From a virus, in the IMG/VR virus record IMGVR_UViG_3300042542_005002, positions 1 through 59,131 of that record: a stretch of DNA of 59,131 nucleotides; one strand, 5' to 3'. The first letter of the stretch is position 1, and each line of letters begins with the position of its first letter. Positions 38,033 through 48,513 of the stretch are shown in pieces. The notes beneath the pieces are model-generated. The model saw only the letters and a program-made list of their open reading frames with translations, did not search any database and was not told the origin of the DNA. A program made the position numbers and the translations under genes.

Positions 38033-39694
38033 ATGAACTACTACTGGGTTGGTGGACACACAGGATACACAGGTGCAAATAGTGGTTATAGTGGAGGGCT
38101 TTGGTTTAAACCCGGTTCAGTAACTGGCGGAATCACAGCCGGAGATCTATACTTCGGACCTTATTCATGGGGTGTTGTAGAAAACTGGAGAGTCATTGAA
38201 ATAAGTGATGCCATATCAGGTCTTGCTATTTATGGGATTCCAACGCAACTGCCGCAGGGAGGTGATGATTCGGCATTCTTTGGAAAAGTTGTAAATGCTT
38301 ACACTATTTCTGGAGATTCTACTGGAAGTTCTATACTAAATCCCCACATGTATTCTTGCTTATATGGAGGTATGTCTGGAGATGGATTTACTGCATCTTC
38401 GGCAACTGGATGGGCAGGAAACAACGGAGCAGCAAGATTTCAGCCAATTGATATAAGAGTAGACAAATCATTTATTCCAGGAAGCACAACGGGTCTTCTT
38501 TTAACTGATTTAGGGAGAATAGGTGCGATTGGAATCACATCAGATAATCCTCTTCGGGTTTATCCTGGAAATACTGTTATATTTGAAAAGGCATCTGAAA
38601 CTGTTGGTGCCAACATTTCTCTGAGAAGTATGTTCACTTCTAAGAGTGTTATTCAGAGTTATTCTAATGATTCTAGACTAAATCCATCTGTGGCACTTGC
38701 TTCGGATGGATCTCCTGATAATCCCGTAGTCAGTTTGGGAAGAAAATTAAAAGTAGACTTAAAGGGCGGATGGTCAAGAGTTCGCCAAGATGCAGGAACT
38801 CTAGTATTAGGACAGATGTTTACAACAAATCTTCCCGGTTATCCAGATGCGTTCGGAATAACATGGGCAAATCAACCAGCCAGTGTATTGGTTGATGGAA
38901 AAATTAGAAAATTCCTTGCTAAAGAAGATAGCAGCGTTCACTACTATATGATTAAACCGGGATCTGTGCTTGAAGGTGTTGAGATTATTGGCAGATCTTC
39001 ATTCCCTCTATCTGCAACTCATGGTCCTAATCCATCGATCATTAGAGTTTCAGGGTGGGCCGGTATGTCCGAACCTCTTTCTTCTACTGGTGGCTCAGGT
39101 AATGTAGGAACTCGTCCGCAAAATGGTATAATTTTAGGTAAAATTCCCACAACCAACGGTCTGACTGCTGGATTACCTTTCTACATTGAAGATCTTCATA
39201 TAGATAATTTCCTTAATAGTTCAGTTTTCGGAGGAACGCATCCGCCGAATGTTTGGCTTGCAAATACTGAAATTAAAGAGTTTAAGGGAGTGGCGGGAAG
39301 AGCAATCCCCCTGACAAATGACCCCTATAACACTCCGAATAGAGTTCGCATTAAGAATGGATTCTTGATGAATGGGTTTACTCTTGAAACTTCTGATGCA
39401 TATATTGGTGCCCAAGATGGTCTTGTGAGTTTGGTAGTGGGTATCACAAATACTTCAGGATTTAGCGGTGCCTACGCAACTGGAGTGGCTTCGAACATTG
39501 GACTCACGACAATAAGTGGTTCAATTTATGGTCTAAGATACGATAATGTATCTCCTTTTGGAACTCAAGGTTTTCCTCCTGTTTGCACGATAACATATCC
39601 ATCCTTCTTTGATGAAGGAATCATTGGGGCAACTGCATATGTCAGAACTTGGAATACAACATCACTTCAAAGACCCGCAAGTGATCCTGATTAA
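38033..39694 (+). CDS. Virion adhesin-like protein, paralogue B
   Basis: A 553-residue paralogue of the gene at 36334: YWVGGHTGYTGANSGY, LYFGPYSWGVVENWRV, LPQGGDD and YGGMSGDGFTASSATGW correspond. The C-terminal half is beta-rich with many Gly and Asn residues and differs from copy A. CGGAGA before the ATG is the likely ribosome binding site. It may provide an alternative receptor-binding surface; the exact virion location is unknown. Confidence 0.72.
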   Translation: MNYYWVGGHTGYTGANSGYSGGLWFKPGSVTGGITAGDLYFGPYSWGVVENWRVIEISDAISGLAIYGIPTQLPQGGDDSAFFGKVVNAYTISGDSTGSSILNPHMYSCLYGGMSGDGFTASSATGWAGNNGAARFQPIDIRVDKSFIPGSTTGLLLTDLGRIGAIGITSDNPLRVYPGNTVIFEKASETVGANISLRSMFTSKSVIQSYSNDSRLNPSVALASDGSPDNPVVSLGRKLKVDLKGGWSRVRQDAGTLVLGQMFTTNLPGYPDAFGITWANQPASVLVDGKIRKFLAKEDSSVHYYMIKPGSVLEGVEIIGRSSFPLSATHGPNPSIIRVSGWAGMSEPLSSTGGSGNVGTRPQNGIILGKIPTTNGLTAGLPFYIEDLHIDNFLNSSVFGGTHPPNVWLANTEIKEFKGVAGRAIPLTNDPYNTPNRVRIKNGFLMNGFTLETSDAYIGAQDGLVSLVVGITNTSGFSGAYATGVASNIGLTTISGSIYGLRYDNVSPFGTQGFPPVCTITYPSFFDEGIIGATAYVRTWNTTSLQRPASDPD

Positions 39695-39700
39695 TCTTGA

Positions 39701-39707
39701 CTAAATA
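39701..39707 (+). promoter_or_regulatory. Late promoter box CTAAATA
   Basis: A 16-nt leader with AAAGGA leads to ATG 39724. Confidence 0.62.
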
Positions 39708-39723
39708 CAATTAAAGGACAAAA

Positions 39724-40578
39724 ATGTTTACAAACCCTCACAATCAAAATCTTCTCAATGATGTTATGCGTGTTCTCAGTGGAGAAACGACAGAAACTCC
39801 AATTAAGCCAGTTCCTCAGTGGATATCAGAAGCAGCGAAGAAGGCTGCTGCTGAAATTAAAGATGTCTTAAGTGAGGGTGTGGTTGTGACTAGCGAGAGC
39901 AGAAGAGATATTCTTCGGAAGAACCTATCCGAAGCACTTGATACTTGCAATTGCTCTGTAAACACCGAAACTTCATTGCAATTTGAAGAAGAAGTTAGAA
40001 AACTTGAAAATCAAATTACAGAAGCCAAGCAAGCATCTGCTGGACAGATTCTTGATATGTTAGAAAAGTCCTACAAGCAAAATGGACTTGATTCTATTCT
40101 TCTTGGATGGAAAGAACTAGGGCTTTCAGAGCCAATAAGAGTTGGAGAAGTACTAGAAGATTTCAAGTCTATATTTGAACCAAAGGATCAAAAGTCCGCT
40201 GCTGCCGATATTAAGAGTTGGCTAAAGCCAAATGATTACAACAAATATAAGAAGATGATGGAAGGTGTTGAAATCACTTTGAATGACGATGAAGTTGAAT
40301 TGGATGAAATGGTGCCGGGATCGAAGACCGATAAGAGAGGAAATAAATCCGCAGCGTCAAAACTTCGTAAAGACAGATTGGCTAAGATCCGCAAAGAGAA
40401 GGAAGATATCAAGAGAGCCGAATTGGTGAGAATATTAAAAGCCCAAGGTGTATTGCCTACTAAAAAGGAAGAGGCTGAAGGAATCAATGAAATGGTTGAC
40501 GGCCTTCTTGAATTTGTATCGAAATTGTCTGATGAAGAAGTGTCGGTGCTTCGCACAATCATTGACGAAACTAACTAA
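39724..40578 (+). CDS. Unknown late protein, helical
   Basis: A 284-residue, strongly helical and charged protein with likely coiled coils (EEEVRKLENQITEAKQ; KLRKDRLAKIRKEKEDIKRA). An L-S-E followed by Gly at about residues 49-52 could be a prohead-protease site. The C-terminal part (KLSDEEVSVLRTIIDE) is a short helical hairpin. The composition suits an internal head, scaffold or assembly protein, but no family is recognised. It has its own late box, and the stop lies in the next late box. Confidence 0.68.
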   Translation: MFTNPHNQNLLNDVMRVLSGETTETPIKPVPQWISEAAKKAAAEIKDVLSEGVVVTSESRRDILRKNLSEALDTCNCSVNTETSLQFEEEVRKLENQITEAKQASAGQILDMLEKSYKQNGLDSILLGWKELGLSEPIRVGEVLEDFKSIFEPKDQKSAAADIKSWLKPNDYNKYKKMMEGVEITLNDDEVELDEMVPGSKTDKRGNKSAASKLRKDRLAKIRKEKEDIKRAELVRILKAQGVLPTKKEEAEGINEMVDGLLEFVSKLSDEEVSVLRTIIDETN

Positions 40579-40581
40579 ATA
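40575..40581 (+). promoter_or_regulatory. Late promoter box CTAAATA
   Basis: The box contains the TAA stop (40576-40578) of the preceding gene. GTGGAG lies in the leader before ATG 40602. Confidence 0.65.
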
Positions 40582-40601
40582 CCACAAAGTGGAGAAAATA
40601 A

Positions 40602-41726
40602 ATGTCGCACTGGAATAACAACGATAGAGAAGAATCAAAACCATCATGGCTCACACCAGCCCAAAAAATCAACTGCGTGAGAACATCAAAGGGATGGGAA
40701 GTTCCTCTTAATGGAACGAATGTTGGTGGAAGTCCCGATGGATTGAAGAATCTCACCGGTCCTAGTCTTACGAGCCAAACATTCAACACCGAACTTTTAG
40801 TTTGCATGCCTAACGATGTGGTTTATGACCCGAACATTGTTGTTGCATTGACAGGTCCGATGACCATGTTCCACTTCGGTTCATCAGCAACAGGATTCTC
40901 CCTGACAGGTAATACAATTTACTATTACAATCCAGAAGCGAACTATGCAGGTGGAAGTACATCGGGTGTCGCTGCAATCGGGGTTATTGTGGCTGCAACT
41001 GCCGCTGCCGGTGCATACAATGTCCAACTCAAAGGATTCCAAAATCCCCCTAGACCGGTTCTTAGTGGTCCCCGTGATATAAACTCAACAGGAATTATGC
41101 ATCCTGCTGGAGTTACTAGTGCAACTGCATCAGTTTCCTCTGTAGTGCAAATTATTGACAATGTGTTCTCAACTAGTTCACTCTATACTGGTAGAATTGC
41201 GGTGACTGGCGGATTGGATACAACCGTTGATCTTCCTAACTATGCCCCATATATCACATGCCCATTTACCGGAGACTCAGCAACTGTTGGGGGCATCGAC
41301 GGCAGAGGGGTTTCTTTCGGCACTAGTTTAACGGGAAGCGGCGGCGCACAAGGATACTATGGAGTAGGTGCTTTTGGAAACTCCACTTTGAATTTCCCGG
41401 GGGCAACCGCTTATATCAAGATTGTTGCCAACGACAGTAACTTCACCAATAACATTTCATTCTCAATAGTTTCAAGCACTCCTGCATTTGGAAATACAAC
41501 ATTGCTTGTTACAGGCTCAAGCCTTTTGACATCGACAAATGTTCCTACAGGAGTTTATGAAACATTCTTCGGACCTACCGCATCGATAAACAACAACATT
41601 GCTGTTCTCAGAATTAACAAGCCTGGTGCAACTGCAAACACGACTCGTACAGTTGTTGTTCGTGCAAATGACGGTACGGTCGATGCTGATTCGACATTTA
41701 CAATTTCATTTGGCGCAACTGCCTGA
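40602..41726 (+). CDS. Virion surface protein with Ig-like region
   Basis: A 374-residue protein starting MSHWNNNDREESKPSWLTPA, an N terminus I associate with structural proteins of marine T4-like phages. The middle has a small-residue segment (SGVAAIGVIVAATAAAGAYN). The C-terminal 90 residues look like an Ig-like or beta-sandwich domain (AYIKIVANDSNFTNNISFS; NTTRTVVVRANDGTVDADST). Probably a head decoration or neck protein. The late promoter and a good ribosome binding site support abundant expression. Confidence 0.7.
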   Translation: MSHWNNNDREESKPSWLTPAQKINCVRTSKGWEVPLNGTNVGGSPDGLKNLTGPSLTSQTFNTELLVCMPNDVVYDPNIVVALTGPMTMFHFGSSATGFSLTGNTIYYYNPEANYAGGSTSGVAAIGVIVAATAAAGAYNVQLKGFQNPPRPVLSGPRDINSTGIMHPAGVTSATASVSSVVQIIDNVFSTSSLYTGRIAVTGGLDTTVDLPNYAPYITCPFTGDSATVGGIDGRGVSFGTSLTGSGGAQGYYGVGAFGNSTLNFPGATAYIKIVANDSNFTNNISFSIVSSTPAFGNTTLLVTGSSLLTSTNVPTGVYETFFGPTASINNNIAVLRINKPGATANTTRTVVVRANDGTVDADSTFTISFGATA

Positions 41727-41737
41727 TAGGATTTATT

Positions 41738-42214
41738 ATGCGTAAATTCAAGGAACTCAGAAAAACGATTTCAGAAACATCAACTGGTCTTGATATTTCT
41801 GGAATTAATCGTCCTAGAGTTGGTCCTATGGATAGTGATAATGGAATAGATTTCAACCAAAATCTTTCACAACTAAACCCATCGGAAGTTGATAGAATTA
41901 ACATGTTTTTAGGTGCTTTGTCGGCAAAACCTTATCTTGATCCGAATCAGGCAATCAAGGAAGCACAAAGTAAATTGTCAACTGTTGGACTTCAATTCAA
42001 CCTTAGCAATAATGATGATTTGAGAAAGAGTGGAGAAAGAATTTACCCACTAAGTTTGTTTGGCGGATCATTCGGATCTGATGGTAAAACCTATGGCACA
42101 TCAACTGACGATAACATTGAGCGTAAAATTGGATATAAGTTAGGATTAATGGTAACATCTGTTCCGACATCAACAGGCATGACGAGTCTCAAAGCAGAAA
42201 TAATGCCCATGTGA
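41738..42214 (+). CDS. Unknown phage protein, possible prohead-protease substrate
   Basis: A 158-residue protein beginning MRKFKELRKTISE followed by Thr, again L/I-x-E after a short basic helix. The rest (LNPSEVDRINMFLGALSAKPYLDPNQAIKEAQ, in parts) is mixed helical and Gly-rich. It lies 11 nt after the surface-protein gene with AGGA as ribosome binding site. Function is unknown. Its position among virion genes suggests a particle or assembly component. Confidence 0.65.
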   Translation: MRKFKELRKTISETSTGLDISGINRPRVGPMDSDNGIDFNQNLSQLNPSEVDRINMFLGALSAKPYLDPNQAIKEAQSKLSTVGLQFNLSNNDDLRKSGERIYPLSLFGGSFGSDGKTYGTSTDDNIERKIGYKLGLMVTSVPTSTGMTSLKAEIMPM

Positions 42215-42229
42215 TATAAGTAATTCGTA

Positions 42230-42616
42230 ATGATCAATGAGCCTTTAACTGAAAAAAACTACATTCAATATGCCATGAAGAACTACGACAATCCTTCGGG
42301 TGGGATTGATGAGTTTGAAGAGGACATGGCTAGAATGGTATACCTTAAAAGACTTTTCCGTAAGTACCACAACTCAGGAATACTTCGTGAAAGGTTGGTT
42401 TTAAATCACATCATCACATTCTATAATGTATTTGGAGTCGAGGTAGCAACTCGACTTCTTTTCTTTAAAATAGAAAACGAACTTCACTACATACTTAAGA
42501 CCTTTTTGATTTTCCTCAATTATCTTCCAGAGGGAAATCCTAAATTCAGCGTTGGTGTGGATGTTGTTTCTATACCTCTTGACAATATAATCATAAAAAT
42601 TTTGAGGAAAATTTAA
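42230..42616 (+). CDS. Conserved T4-like phage protein
   Basis: A 128-residue helical protein. LTEKNYIQYAMKNYDNPSGG, DMARMVYLKRLFRKY, LRERLVLNHIITFYNVFG and KTFLIFLNYLPEG match a small protein conserved in marine T4-like phages (DUF7207-like, from memory). Role unknown. Its stop overlaps the start of the next gene (TAATG), and the pair is likely translated together. Confidence 0.78.
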   Translation: MINEPLTEKNYIQYAMKNYDNPSGGIDEFEEDMARMVYLKRLFRKYHNSGILRERLVLNHIITFYNVFGVEVATRLLFFKIENELHYILKTFLIFLNYLPEGNPKFSVGVDVVSIPLDNIIIKILRKI

Positions 42617-43308
42617 TGTCTATAAACATGCTTGATACATTTATAGCCTATAAGTTTATAAAGATCATATCAACCCCATGGAAAGATATGGACGCTTTCA
42701 AACTAGGAATAGTTGATGGTAACGGTAAAATTCTCAAGAAAAGGGGAACTCTAACATCTCAAGCAGAGAGAGCAGCATACCCAAGTATCTTCTATACATT
42801 ATGCTGGAACATTAAGAAACTATTAGATAAAGTTCCTGTTATCAATCTTAAGAGTAAACCTGGCGCATTCATAGCATCAGTTATGCTTCTTCGTGAAGTG
42901 TGTTCAAAAGATACAAAAGATCCCACCATGATTGAAGATCTGATAAAACAGGAATTGCTAAAGCGAGGCATGCATATCGATGTTATCTCTGAATCTGCTT
43001 TCAGTCCAAAGACAATTCCAATCGGAACATATTCGATTCGTGGGCGGACAATTAAAGTTAAATCTGATATTCTTCCGATAGATGAATGTTTTGGACATCC
43101 TGTCTATAAAGTAGATGGTATTTTTTTCATATTATCTGAGGCAAAGAAAGTCAAAGAAGAAGCACCCGTGAACAATGTGGGCGGTGGAGCAATTGCTGGG
43201 GCTTCTCCGGGACAAGAACCTCCTGGCCCAAGATTTGCAAAAGGCATCAGAAGACTGAGGAAAAAGAAGCCTCCGCAGATTCCTCCTATGGATGGGACAT
43301 CCCGATAA
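42616..43308 (+). CDS. Conserved T4-like phage protein
   Basis: A 230-residue protein: LDTFIAYKFIKIISTPWKDM, DAFKLGIVDGNGKILKK and a helical FYTLCWNIKKLLDKVP segment resemble a conserved neighbour of the previous gene in T4-like cyanophages. The C-terminal 45 residues are Pro/Gly/Lys-rich and probably disordered (GQEPPGPRFAKGIRRLRKKKPP). Function is unknown; capsid assembly is possible. A 148-nt regulatory gap follows. Confidence 0.75.
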   Translation: MSINMLDTFIAYKFIKIISTPWKDMDAFKLGIVDGNGKILKKRGTLTSQAERAAYPSIFYTLCWNIKKLLDKVPVINLKSKPGAFIASVMLLREVCSKDTKDPTMIEDLIKQELLKRGMHIDVISESAFSPKTIPIGTYSIRGRTIKVKSDILPIDECFGHPVYKVDGIFFILSEAKKVKEEAPVNNVGGGAIAGASPGQEPPGPRFAKGIRRLRKKKPPQIPPMDGTSR

Positions 43309-43357
43309 TTTGGCTATCTAGTCATTGTGTCAAGAAAAAGTTATAGAATATAGTAAT

Positions 43358-43369
43358 TTTCTTAAGAAA
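43358..43369. promoter_or_regulatory. 12-bp palindrome upstream of the gene 61 promoter
   Basis: TTTCTTAAGAAA is a perfect palindrome, 52 bp before the -35 box in an AT-rich 148-nt gap. It could be a protein-binding site; the AT-rich context makes chance occurrence fairly likely. Confidence 0.35.
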
Positions 43370-43421
43370 TTATATGGAAATTTCAGAAGAACACTATATT
43401 ATTAGACTTTCATAAATTTTG

Positions 43422-43449
43422 TTGACACTAATAATTTTGGCTGTAAGAT
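43422..43449 (+). promoter_or_regulatory. Early promoter of gene 61
   Basis: TTGACA (43422-43427), 16-bp spacer, TAAGAT (43444-43449). Transcription should start near 43456, one base before ATG 43457, so the primase mRNA should be leaderless. Confidence 0.85.
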
Positions 43450-43456
43450 TCTGCCA

Positions 43457-44482
43457 ATGGCGCAGTTCATAGACACCAAGTTTATAAACTTACTGTCCCC
43501 GAGACTTGAGCGGTTTCACTGGAAGAAGCCAAATTTGGCGACATGCCGCTGCCCCATCTGCGGGGATTCGGCAAAAAACAAACGAAAAGTTCGATTTTAT
43601 TTCTATGAGAAGAATGGCAATTTCTTCGTTAGATGCCACAACTGCGATTACGGAACAACTCTAGGCGGACTACTTCGTTACTTAGATGGTAATCTTTACA
43701 GACAGTACTCATTTGAAAATCTAAAAGACAAAGAGAGCGGCAAATCCTTCACCAAAAGGATCATTGCTGTGAAGCAAGATATCGTTTTGCCTGAGAATGA
43801 AGTTCTCAACAAGATGCCAAAATTGTCAAACCTGTCTAACTCGCATCCTGCTGTTGTTTGGGCCAAAGACCGAAAAATTCCTAAGTCAAAACTTAATTTA
43901 CTTCATTACGCAGAGAACTTTGCTGAATGTGTATCTGATATTGATCCTGATGCAAAAGTGGGGGATGACCAAAGAATCGTAATACCCATTTTTTCAAGAG
44001 GGGGGTCTCTTGTCGGAGTGCAGGGTAGAGTTCTTGATAAAAGCCAAGGCAGGAACATTAGATATTTGACGATCAAGGCAAATAAAGAAGGAGAACGGCT
44101 TTGGTATGGACTTGAGAGAATAGATCCGGATAAACCTCTGATAGTTGTTGAGGGTCCGATTGATAGTTTGTTTCTATCGAATAGTGTGGCAATGCTGGGT
44201 CTGTCAGATCCACTAAACATTCCTGTTGGAGTTCCAACAGATAAATTGGTATATGCTCTTGATAATGAACCTAGAAACAAACAAGTCGTGGATGCTGTGG
44301 CAAATCTCATAGATGCAGGTAGATCTGTTTGCATTTGGGATTCTAGAGTTGGTGGAATCAAAGATATCAATGACATGATTCTTAGCGGAATTCACGCTGC
44401 TCAAATTGAATCGATAGTGAGAGAACGAACACTATCAGGACTTTCTGCTAAACTTGCCTTGGAGTCATGGAAGCGTGTCTAA
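43457..44482 (+). CDS. 61: DNA primase, T4 gp61 homologue
   Basis: A 341-residue primase that makes RNA primers on the lagging strand with gp41. The N-terminal zinc site is C32-PI-C35 and C60-HN-C63. A TOPRIM-type catalytic core is seen around IVVEGPIDSLF (about residue 231), then YALDNEPRN, with acidic DIND near the end. Length matches T4 gp61 (342). The predicted leaderless start parallels gene 41. Its stop lies in a late box. Confidence 0.94.
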   Translation: MAQFIDTKFINLLSPRLERFHWKKPNLATCRCPICGDSAKNKRKVRFYFYEKNGNFFVRCHNCDYGTTLGGLLRYLDGNLYRQYSFENLKDKESGKSFTKRIIAVKQDIVLPENEVLNKMPKLSNLSNSHPAVVWAKDRKIPKSKLNLLHYAENFAECVSDIDPDAKVGDDQRIVIPIFSRGGSLVGVQGRVLDKSQGRNIRYLTIKANKEGERLWYGLERIDPDKPLIVVEGPIDSLFLSNSVAMLGLSDPLNIPVGVPTDKLVYALDNEPRNKQVVDAVANLIDAGRSVCIWDSRVGGIKDINDMILSGIHAAQIESIVRERTLSGLSAKLALESWKRV

Positions 44483-44485
44483 ATA
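44479..44485 (+). promoter_or_regulatory. Late promoter box CTAAATA
   Basis: The TAA stop of gene 61 (44480-44482) is part of the box. GTGGGAG in the leader serves ATG 44504. Confidence 0.65.
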
Positions 44486-44503
44486 GAAATGTGGGAGTAA
44501 TTT

Positions 44504-44776
44504 ATGGCGAATAATGAAGAACTAAAAGAAGAAATGACCAACGGCGATGAAGATGAAGAGATTAGTTTTGATGACATTGATCCTATTCCGACAGAAGATT
44601 CGGATATTGAAGAGGGTGAATATTCGACTACAGATATTCCTCCAGCGGACCTCGTTGACTTGATTGCAAACCAAAAAGCAAGTGAAGCGAAATCGGAGAT
44701 TTTCCGTTCTCTTTACAATAAAGTCGGTGAAAGAATCGAAGGACTTAAGTCTGAGATTCGTAAAAGTTCTGAGTGA
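44504..44776 (+). CDS. Small acidic protein, possible prohead core (gp67-like)
   Basis: A 90-residue protein, very acidic over residues 5-45 (EEMTNGDEDEEISFDDIDPI), then a helix DLVDLIANQKASEAKSEIFR with a further helical tail. Late expression, size, acidity and a DLI..QK...A..EI...L..K pattern recall prohead core proteins of the gp67 type, which are digested during head maturation. Identity is uncertain because such short proteins diverge quickly. Confidence 0.6.
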   Translation: MANNEELKEEMTNGDEDEEISFDDIDPIPTEDSDIEEGEYSTTDIPPADLVDLIANQKASEAKSEIFRSLYNKVGERIEGLKSEIRKSSE

Positions 44777-44791
44777 AGATAGGATTTTATT

Positions 44792-45496
44792 ATGATTCCA
44801 AATATGATTCCTGTTCTAGGGGCAGGATTTGTTCAATATGTTGATCACATGGGAAGCGACTTGACGGTCGTAAATGCTGCCCGAGTCTCTTTCAACAAAG
44901 AAAGTGAATGGGAACATCCAGATAGCCATGTCCCTGCCAATATTCTTTCGGAAAAAGATAAGAAGTTAATCTATTATCTTGCAAAGCATAATCACTGGAC
45001 TCCATTCGCACATCCACAGATTACTTTGCGAATCAAGGCTCCAATTTCAATTCGCACACAACTATTTAAACACAAGCAGGGATTCGTAGAAAACGAAGTA
45101 TCTCGCCGCTATGTTTCGGATTCACCGGAATTTTATTTGCCCAAATGGAGATCTAAGCCATCTAATGGTGCAAAACAAGGTAGTGAGGATTTCATCGATG
45201 ATCAGCAGCGTATTGAACACTTTAACGATCTTTATAGCCAAGTTATTTCGAAGGCTCATGGATACTATGAATTCTTGATTGAACAAGGTGTGGCCCCTGA
45301 ACAAGCGAGGTTTATTCTTCCTCAGGGAGCATATACGGAATGGTGGTGGACTGGAAGTCTTGCAGCATATGCTAGAGTATATTCTTTAAGATCGGATCCC
45401 CATGCTCAATGGGAAGTTAGATCTTATGCCCAAGCCATTTCCAATATTATTAGTTCGATATATCCTGAGTCTTGGAACGCTCTAACTTGTCAATAA
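44792..45496 (+). CDS. thyX: Flavin-dependent thymidylate synthase ThyX
   Basis: A 234-residue ThyX, which makes dTMP from dUMP using FAD, NADPH and methylene-tetrahydrofolate. VVNAARVSF, KHNHWTPFAHPQITLRIKAP, IRTQLFKHKQGFVENEVSRR followed by Y, and LPQGAYTEWWWTGSL are family segments; the EVSRRY region is the ThyX signature in the form common in phages. It completes a dUMP-to-dTMP route with dUTPase (9735). AGGA precedes the ATG. The TAA stop lies within the next late box. Confidence 0.94.
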   Translation: MIPNMIPVLGAGFVQYVDHMGSDLTVVNAARVSFNKESEWEHPDSHVPANILSEKDKKLIYYLAKHNHWTPFAHPQITLRIKAPISIRTQLFKHKQGFVENEVSRRYVSDSPEFYLPKWRSKPSNGAKQGSEDFIDDQQRIEHFNDLYSQVISKAHGYYEFLIEQGVAPEQARFILPQGAYTEWWWTGSLAAYARVYSLRSDPHAQWEVRSYAQAISNIISSIYPESWNALTCQ

Positions 45497-45499
45497 ATA
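45493..45499 (+). promoter_or_regulatory. Late promoter box ATAAATA
   Basis: It contains the ThyX stop codon (TAA 45494-45496). AGGTGG (45501-45506) lies in the short leader before ATG 45515. Confidence 0.65.
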
Positions 45500-45514
45500 C
45501 AGGTGGTGCGGTGA

Positions 45515-47515
<2,001 letters not shown>

Positions 47516-47541
47516 AAGAGTGTTAATATTGGGTAATTACT

Positions 47542-48510
47542 ATGATTACAGGAAACAGCATTATTCGAATAAGGCGTGGTGCTACAGGTGGAGTGATACC
47601 TGTAGGGCTAACCTATGGCGAACTTGCTGTAAATATTACGGATCGAAAACTCTATGTTGGTAATGAAACTGGTGCATCCGTAGAAATTTTAGGTTCAGGT
47701 GGAATAGGAACGGGTGGCGCAGAGACAACATGGGACAATCCCAACCCAACAACTGCTACGGATATAGATGGTGTTCCAGCCGGAACGACATTTGAATTCG
47801 GAACTACTGCCATAGAAATATTAGAGCAGATTTTGTATGCAACTCCTGCACCCCCTCCTCCACCTCCATACACATCAGTATCATTCTCTAATTTTTCATC
47901 CGGCCTCGCTTCTACCTATGAGTTAGGTGAAACAGCAGGAAATGGATCACTATCCGTTTCATGGACAGCATCTCAGCCGCACGATAATTGGGTTCCTGCG
48001 AGTGCATACATCAGTTACAGCGGATTGTCAAACGGACAAGCATTAACAGGTGCAAGCCCGACCGCAGGAAGTGCAGTTGCTGTATATCCAGCATTCAGGT
48101 CTACAAATCTATCATCAAATACAGTTACAATTACTCTGACTGGTCAGCAAGATCAAGGATCGAATCCATCGATATCGACAACAAGTAGATGGTGGACTAA
48201 AGCATATTGGGGTAAGTCAACAAATCCCTCTTTGACGGATCCTTTGTCTCTGTCAAATGGAAGTGATGTAATTGTAACATCAGGTACAACGAGAACAATC
48301 AGTACAACTGATGCAGGTGGTTACTTTTATTTCTTCATCAATGACTATTACTCAGTTAGCAGTATGACACTTGCAGGATTCTCTGTTGCTTTGAATGGTG
48401 TATCAACAGCATCGGTACTAAATTCTCAAGGATTCTCATCGACATATAAAATATACAGGAGTTTCTATGAACTTCCTGGCCCTCTAGATATTGTTATTAC
48501 TTATTCATAA
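47542..48510 (+). CDS. Tail-fibre/adhesin protein
   Basis: A 322-residue protein. The N terminus (IIRIRRGATGGVIPVGLTYG, ELAVNITDRKLYVG) is the short attachment domain found at the start of many phage fibre proteins. A Pro-rich linker (APPPPPPYTSVSF) leads to a beta-rich body. The C-terminal part (GGYFYFFINDYYSVSSMTL...YKIYRSFYELPGPLDI) resembles the C-terminal domains of the fibres at 48514 and 50059. Likely role: receptor binding. Confidence 0.82.
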   Translation: MITGNSIIRIRRGATGGVIPVGLTYGELAVNITDRKLYVGNETGASVEILGSGGIGTGGAETTWDNPNPTTATDIDGVPAGTTFEFGTTAIEILEQILYATPAPPPPPPYTSVSFSNFSSGLASTYELGETAGNGSLSVSWTASQPHDNWVPASAYISYSGLSNGQALTGASPTAGSAVAVYPAFRSTNLSSNTVTITLTGQQDQGSNPSISTTSRWWTKAYWGKSTNPSLTDPLSLSNGSDVIVTSGTTRTISTTDAGGYFYFFINDYYSVSSMTLAGFSVALNGVSTASVLNSQGFSSTYKIYRSFYELPGPLDIVITYS

Positions 48511-48513
48511 ATT

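Noticed and set aside
37998-38036. 12-codon leader ORF before the gene at 38033
   Set aside because: It lacks its own ribosome binding site. The CGGAGA inside it serves the downstream ATG, and its length is within chance.
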